Shown: piece after piece, positions 60,659-64,000 of the stretch
Layout: every line of letters begins with the position of its first letter
Position numbering within the stretch: the stretch's first letter is position 1
DNA from: an uncultured bacterium
Lineage (GTDB): Bacteria > Myxococcota_A > Polyangia > Polyangiales > Houyiibacteriaceae
Assembly (NCBI GenBank): GCA_938024995.1
Contig: CALJDU010000076.1
Span: forward strand, 1 to 64,000
Direction: 5' to 3'
Length of the DNA stretch: 64,000 nt
The notes under the pieces: model-generated
The model's input: only the letters and a program-made list of their open reading frames with translations
What the model was told of the DNA's origin: nothing
The model's database searches: none
Made by a program: the position numbers and the translations under genes

Positions 60659-61980
60659 GCCTTCGCTCGCTTCTGCAGGGTGGCCTCGATCGATTCACGC
60701 AAGACGCGCAGCAAGGTGTCTAGATCGTCGCGCGGGATGGTTAGGCTCGGGATGACGTAGACCGTGTTGCCGAGCGGACGCATGTGCGCGCCGCGGGCGA
60801 GCGCCTCTTCGTGTACCTCCCACCCGATCGGGCCGTAGTAGCCTGCGTCGCCGAGATCGATCGCCGCGACCATCCCGCAGGAACGGGTCCGCCGCACCCC
60901 TTCGATGCCGTTCATGTCCGCGATCGCGGTGGCCAACGTCTGGGCGCTCTCCTTGGCTTGGCTGAGCACGTCTTCTTCGCGATAGATCGCGAGCACTTCG
61001 CGCGCGACCGCGGCGCCGAGCGGGTTGCCGCAGAACGTGTGCCCGTGCATCAGCGCGCGCGTCTTGTCGCCACGGAAGCCGTCGTAGATGCGCTCGGTCG
61101 CGAGCGTCGCGGAGAAGGGGAGCACCCCGCCGGACAAGCCCTTCGCGGTGCAGAGCAGATCGGGCGCGATGTCCGCGTGGTCGCTCGCCCACATCTCTCC
61201 GGTGCGGCCAAAGCCGGTGAAGACCTCGTCGCAGATCAGGAACGTCCCCGCGCGATCACAGGCTCGCCGCATGCGGCGTAAGAGCGCCGGCGAGTACATA
61301 CGCATTCCGGCCGAGCCTTGCACGAGCGGCTCGATCACGAGCCCCGCGATCGTGTCGCCGTGCAGATCGAGCGTCGCCTCGATCTGCGTCACCAAATGCT
61401 CCCAGCCCGCTTCCTGACCGTCTGCGTGTACGCCCGGATCGTCGCCGCGGATCGTGTCGAACAAGAGCGGGTCGAAGACGGCCGAGAACTCACTGACCGC
61501 GCTCACGCTCATCACGCCGATGGTGTCGCCGTGGTAGCCGCCCGGGAGCGCGATGAACCGGCGACGCTTGGGCTGTCCGTTTTGCTGCCAGTACTGAAAC
61601 GCGATCTTGAGCGCGACCTCGACCGAGGTGCTCCCGTTGTCGCTGTAGAAGACGCGGGTGAGCCCTTCGGGCGCGACGTGGGTGAGCTCTTGCGCCAGGA
61701 GCGCGGCCGGTTCGTGGGTCACGCCCGCGAAGGTGCAGTGCATCATGTCGCTCGCTTGGCGAACGAGCGCTTCGCGAAGACGCGGGTGACCGTGACCCAA
61801 GTTGTTGCACCACCACGAACCGCTCGCGTCGAGGAAGCGCTTGCCCGAGGCGTCGTAGAGCCACTGACCTTCGGCGCGCGAGATGACGAGCGGTTCTTTA
61901 CGCTCGTGATCTTCGCTCGACGTGTAGGGCCTCCACACGTGTTTGCGATCGATCGCGATGAGATCTTGCCGCGCGCTCAT
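60655..61980 (-). CDS. bioA: Adenosylmethionine-8-amino-7-oxononanoate aminotransferase
   Basis: This 441-residue protein has VWRPYTSSEDH at the start, SWWCNNLGHGHPR, the motifs YSDNGSTSVEVALK and LPGGYHGDTIG, ICDEVFTGFGRTG and the PLP Lys in CTAKGLSGG. All fit BioA, which converts KAPA to DAPA in biotin synthesis using S-adenosylmethionine. No other bio genes are in the window. It is translationally coupled to lnt (GTGA), an odd pairing. Confidence 0.93.
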   Translation of the reverse strand: MSARQDLIAIDRKHVWRPYTSSEDHERKEPLVISRAEGQWLYDASGKRFLDASGSWWCNNLGHGHPRLREALVRQASDMMHCTFAGVTHEPAALLAQELTHVAPEGLTRVFYSDNGSTSVEVALKIAFQYWQQNGQPKRRRFIALPGGYHGDTIGVMSVSAVSEFSAVFDPLLFDTIRGDDPGVHADGQEAGWEHLVTQIEATLDLHGDTIAGLVIEPLVQGSAGMRMYSPALLRRMRRACDRAGTFLICDEVFTGFGRTGEMWASDHADIAPDLLCTAKGLSGGVLPFSATLATERIYDGFRGDKTRALMHGHTFCGNPLGAAVAREVLAIYREEDVLSQAKESAQTLATAIADMNGIEGVRRTRSCGMVAAIDLGDAGYYGPIGWEVHEEALARGAHMRPLGNTVYVIPSLTIPRDDLDTLLRVLRESIEATLQKRAKA

Positions 61981-62071
61981 GCGCCCGGGCTATCAACGGG
62001 CGCGCGAGGGGGCAAGTCACGCGAGAGACCGAGGGGTCGGGGAGACTCAACAGCGCCCCCGCTTCCTCGCT

Positions 62072-62575
62072 TCACCGGTGTCGAAAGTGGAAGGGGATGC
62101 TGGCGACCGCGATGCCGCCGCCTGTGACTGGGGGGAAGGAGAGCGCGCGCACGGTCCGGACGACGCAGCTGTCGAGGTCTCTGTCGATCCCTCTCCGCGC
62201 GTTGACCGCGTTGATCCCGCCGCTCGCGTTGATGATGACCGCGACCTCGACGATGCCCGCGAGGCTTGGGTCGCGGGTGAGCGCTTCGTCATAGCAGGCG
62301 CCGATCAGCTCGACGCTTTCGCGGATCGGTCCGGTCAACTGGGCGGGATCGAGCGCGCCGCGGACATCGAGCGCGCCGACGGAGACGCTCTCGAAATCGG
62401 GGTCTGCGGCAGCTGGCGCCGCGACCTGCACCTCGGGCCCAGCTTGCTCTTCGACTTGGGGCGGTTCCGTTTCCGTTTCCGCGTGCGCCGCCGGCGTGAC
62501 CACGGTGGGCACGGGCGCGGCAGTTCCGCAGGCCGTGAGAAGAGCGACGACGAAAGACGGCAGCGTGATGCGCAT
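62072..62575 (-). CDS. AgmX/PglI-like lipoprotein, one domain
   Basis: This 167-residue protein has a signal peptide MRITLPSFVVALLTAC with lipobox, then a Pro/Glu linker. The C-terminal domain of about 95 residues has IGACYDEALTRDPSLAGIVEV, an Ile/Val-rich strand and DSCVVRTVRALSFPPVTGGGI, the pattern of AgmX/PglI C-terminal domains. It has one such domain. It is related to the two-domain protein just upstream on the same strand. Confidence 0.8.
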   Translation of the reverse strand: MRITLPSFVVALLTACGTAAPVPTVVTPAAHAETETEPPQVEEQAGPEVQVAAPAAADPDFESVSVGALDVRGALDPAQLTGPIRESVELIGACYDEALTRDPSLAGIVEVAVIINASGGINAVNARRGIDRDLDSCVVRTVRALSFPPVTGGGIAVASIPFHFRHR

Positions 62576-62607
62576 GTCGGATCCTAAGCGATCCCGATCG
62601 CTCCGAG

Positions 62608-63699
62608 CTATGACGTTTGGAAGACGAACGGAAACACGACGATGACGAGCCCGCCGCCCGGCGGATCGGGAAACCGCCAGCGCCGGATCTTCGTTTCGAT
62701 GCAGGCGTCTACGTCGGGATGTATGCCTTGCCCTTCCGCGATCGAAGCGGAGCGGACCTCGCCGCGCGGGCTGATCACAATGCGCGCGCGAGCGACGCCG
62801 CGCAGAGGCGGGTCACGTTGAAGCGCGGTTTCGTAGCACTGACGGATGTCGCCCTGGTGAGCGCGCGCGACTCGCCCGATCGCGTCGCGGTCGAGTGAGC
62901 CGAGGATGGTCGGCCGCTCATCGATCGCGGACCTGGTGTTGGCCGAAGCGGGCGCTGGAGTGGGCGCGGTCGGCGCTGGTGTCAAAGCGGGCGTCGCGGC
63001 GCGCGGCGAGAACACGAAGGGGTAGACCACGGTGAGCGGGCTACGGGGTCGGGGAAAGCGCCAGGTCGCGATCTCGGAGATCACGCATCCGTCGACCTTG
63101 GGATGAAGCGCGCGGGTCAGCTCGACGCGTTCGGTGGTTCCGTCGGTCGCGATAGTAAAGCGAGCTCGCATCGACCCCGCGAGGTCTGGGAGCTCTGAGA
63201 TCGCGCGTTCATAACAAGAGCGGATCGGCGCGAGGTTCCGTCGGACGACCCGTTGAATGATCGCGCGATTGTAGGAGGGGCCGACGGTCACGTTGCTTTG
63301 CACGATCCGCGGCGGGCCTCGTCGCGCGCCAGGATGGGGAGCGTGGCCATATCGCGTCGGGTACACGACGGTGGCACCGGACTCCGCCGCGTTCGTGTTC
63401 ACGTCCGTCTGTGTTTCGACTTCGGGGGCCGGCGCGTTCACGTCGGTCTGCGTTTCGGTTTCGGGCGCCGGGTCATTCGTGATCACGCGGGCGACGACGG
63501 CTTCGACTTGCTCACGCTCTTCGAGCGCTTGCTCGGGCGTCGCAGTGACGGGCGCGTGCGTTTCGTGCGCGACGACCGCCGGGTGCGCCGCTTCAGTCGT
63601 TGGCGTTCCGCCGCACGCCGTTCCCAACATCACTGTTCCCAGCGTCACCGCGACCCGCATCACCGCGATCCGTAACGAACCTGAGGAGAGTCGATCCAT
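62608..63699 (-). CDS. AgmX/PglI-like lipoprotein, two domains
   Basis: This 363-residue protein is called from MDRLSSGSLRIAVMRV, which gives a lipoprotein signal (VMLGTAC). The ORF-track start at 63828 forms a GTGA overlap with the upstream gene's stop but buries the signal. Domain 1 has IRSCYERAISELPDLAGSMRARFTI and DGCVISEIATWRFPRP; domain 2 has IRQCYETALQRDPPLRGVARARI and DACIETKIRRWRFPDPPGGG. A tandem linker (TETQTDVNAPAPE twice) precedes them. It is next to the one-domain protein, so these are likely partners or products of duplication. Confidence 0.8.
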   Translation of the reverse strand: MDRLSSGSLRIAVMRVAVTLGTVMLGTACGGTPTTEAAHPAVVAHETHAPVTATPEQALEEREQVEAVVARVITNDPAPETETQTDVNAPAPEVETQTDVNTNAAESGATVVYPTRYGHAPHPGARRGPPRIVQSNVTVGPSYNRAIIQRVVRRNLAPIRSCYERAISELPDLAGSMRARFTIATDGTTERVELTRALHPKVDGCVISEIATWRFPRPRSPLTVVYPFVFSPRAATPALTPAPTAPTPAPASANTRSAIDERPTILGSLDRDAIGRVARAHQGDIRQCYETALQRDPPLRGVARARIVISPRGEVRSASIAEGQGIHPDVDACIETKIRRWRFPDPPGGGLVIVVFPFVFQTS

Positions 63700-63824
63700 G
63701 ACGCGAGCGTACGCCACGGGTGACGTCCGCCAGTGGATGCCCTTTCCGATCACCTGGACGTCAGCTGACCCCGTCGCCCGAATTCCCGTGGCGAGCTCCT
63801 TCGAGAGCGTTTCCTCTTGGCGCT

Positions 63825-64000
63825 TCACGATGCCCTCTGTTCAGGCCCATGGACATGCGACTCGCGTTCTCCGCGCGCGAGCGCGCCAAAGCGCCCACCC
63901 GCGTATCTCGCCGCGAAGACCCAGATGACCAGCAGCACGACCGTCGCGAGCGAGAGCCACCGGACCGCGTCGTAGGAGGTGAACACCGCAGTGATGCCGA
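63825..64000 (-). CDS. C-terminal end of a membrane protein (cut by window edge)
   Basis: The minus strand from the window edge reads GITAVFTSYDAVRWLSLATV and continues VLLVIWVFAARYAGGRF, then a basic tail ending EQRAS and TGA. One helix is visible. It is not on the ORF track because it runs off the window. The stop overlaps a GTG of the downstream AgmX-like ORF (GTGA). The family cannot be fixed from one helix. Confidence 0.6.
   Translation of the reverse strand, partial: GITAVFTSYDAVRWLSLATVVLLVIWVFAARYAGGRFGALARGERESHVHGPEQRAS

Overview
The window is high-GC, gene-dense bacterial DNA whose content points to a Myxococcota genome, most likely Polyangia and close to the Sandaracinaceae. The evidence is indirect: secreted proteins with MYXO-CTERM-like C-terminal tails, DUF4215 repeats, AgmX/PglI-type C-terminal domains, an S55 (SpoIVB-like) peptidase, and many lipoproteins that begin Cys-Gly-Asp-Asp and continue with a low-complexity Asp-Thr-Gly linker. 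There is no rRNA, tRNA or 16S-type marker, so the taxonomic call is inference. I see no CRISPR array, prophage module or biosynthetic cluster.

Layout. 0-12.6 kb: tandem DUF2330 genes, lipoproteins (one with an LNS2/HAD domain), small membrane proteins, an overlooked 58-residue DUF2256 gene, and a glycerophosphodiesterase gene interrupted by a 153-bp inverted-repeat element. 12.6-16.6 kb: an S55 peptidase and a secreted beta-propeller protein. 16.6-21.2 kb: a degenerate receiver protein, divergent phoR and phoB with a Pho-box-like site between them, and a complete IS4-type insertion sequence with a 10-bp target duplication. 21.3-24 kb: a zinc-ribbon membrane protein, a CoA-type Nudix hydrolase and an NtrC-type regulator. 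24-36.8 kb: a surface-protein region containing lipoproteins, a glycine-rich protein, a protein with ten Cys-bracketed DxDxDG repeats, a stalk/fibre-like protein and two vWA lipoproteins. It also holds a membrane desaturase and an intergenic array of three 46-bp repeats. 36.8-45.5 kb: a NarL-type two-component pair, an RCK potassium channel, a flippase, an AgmX-like protein, a tail-anchored protein with a bL12-CTD-like domain, and a YkuD-type L,D-transpeptidase. 45.5-64 kb: ggt, a pectate-lyase-fold lipoprotein, gluQ, an exonuclease, a CPBP protease, a copper monooxygenase, an isoprenylcysteine-methyltransferase-like protein, add, tatD, a bicupin, two paralogous MYXO-CTERM proteins, bioA-lnt, and two more AgmX-like lipoproteins.

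Functional reading. Most of the window serves the cell envelope. lnt completes lipoprotein acylation. The many CGDD lipoproteins are its clients and share a putative sorting signal. The MYXO-CTERM proteins would need an intramembrane CPBP-type protease, and one CPBP gene is present. Four response-regulator-type genes (phoB, the degenerate receiver, the NtrC type and the NarL type) give the signalling layer. Several short tandem repeats of 12-18 bp lie at gene ends, in gaps or in frame inside lnt. I did the base-level reading by eye; identity percentages and database matches were not computed.
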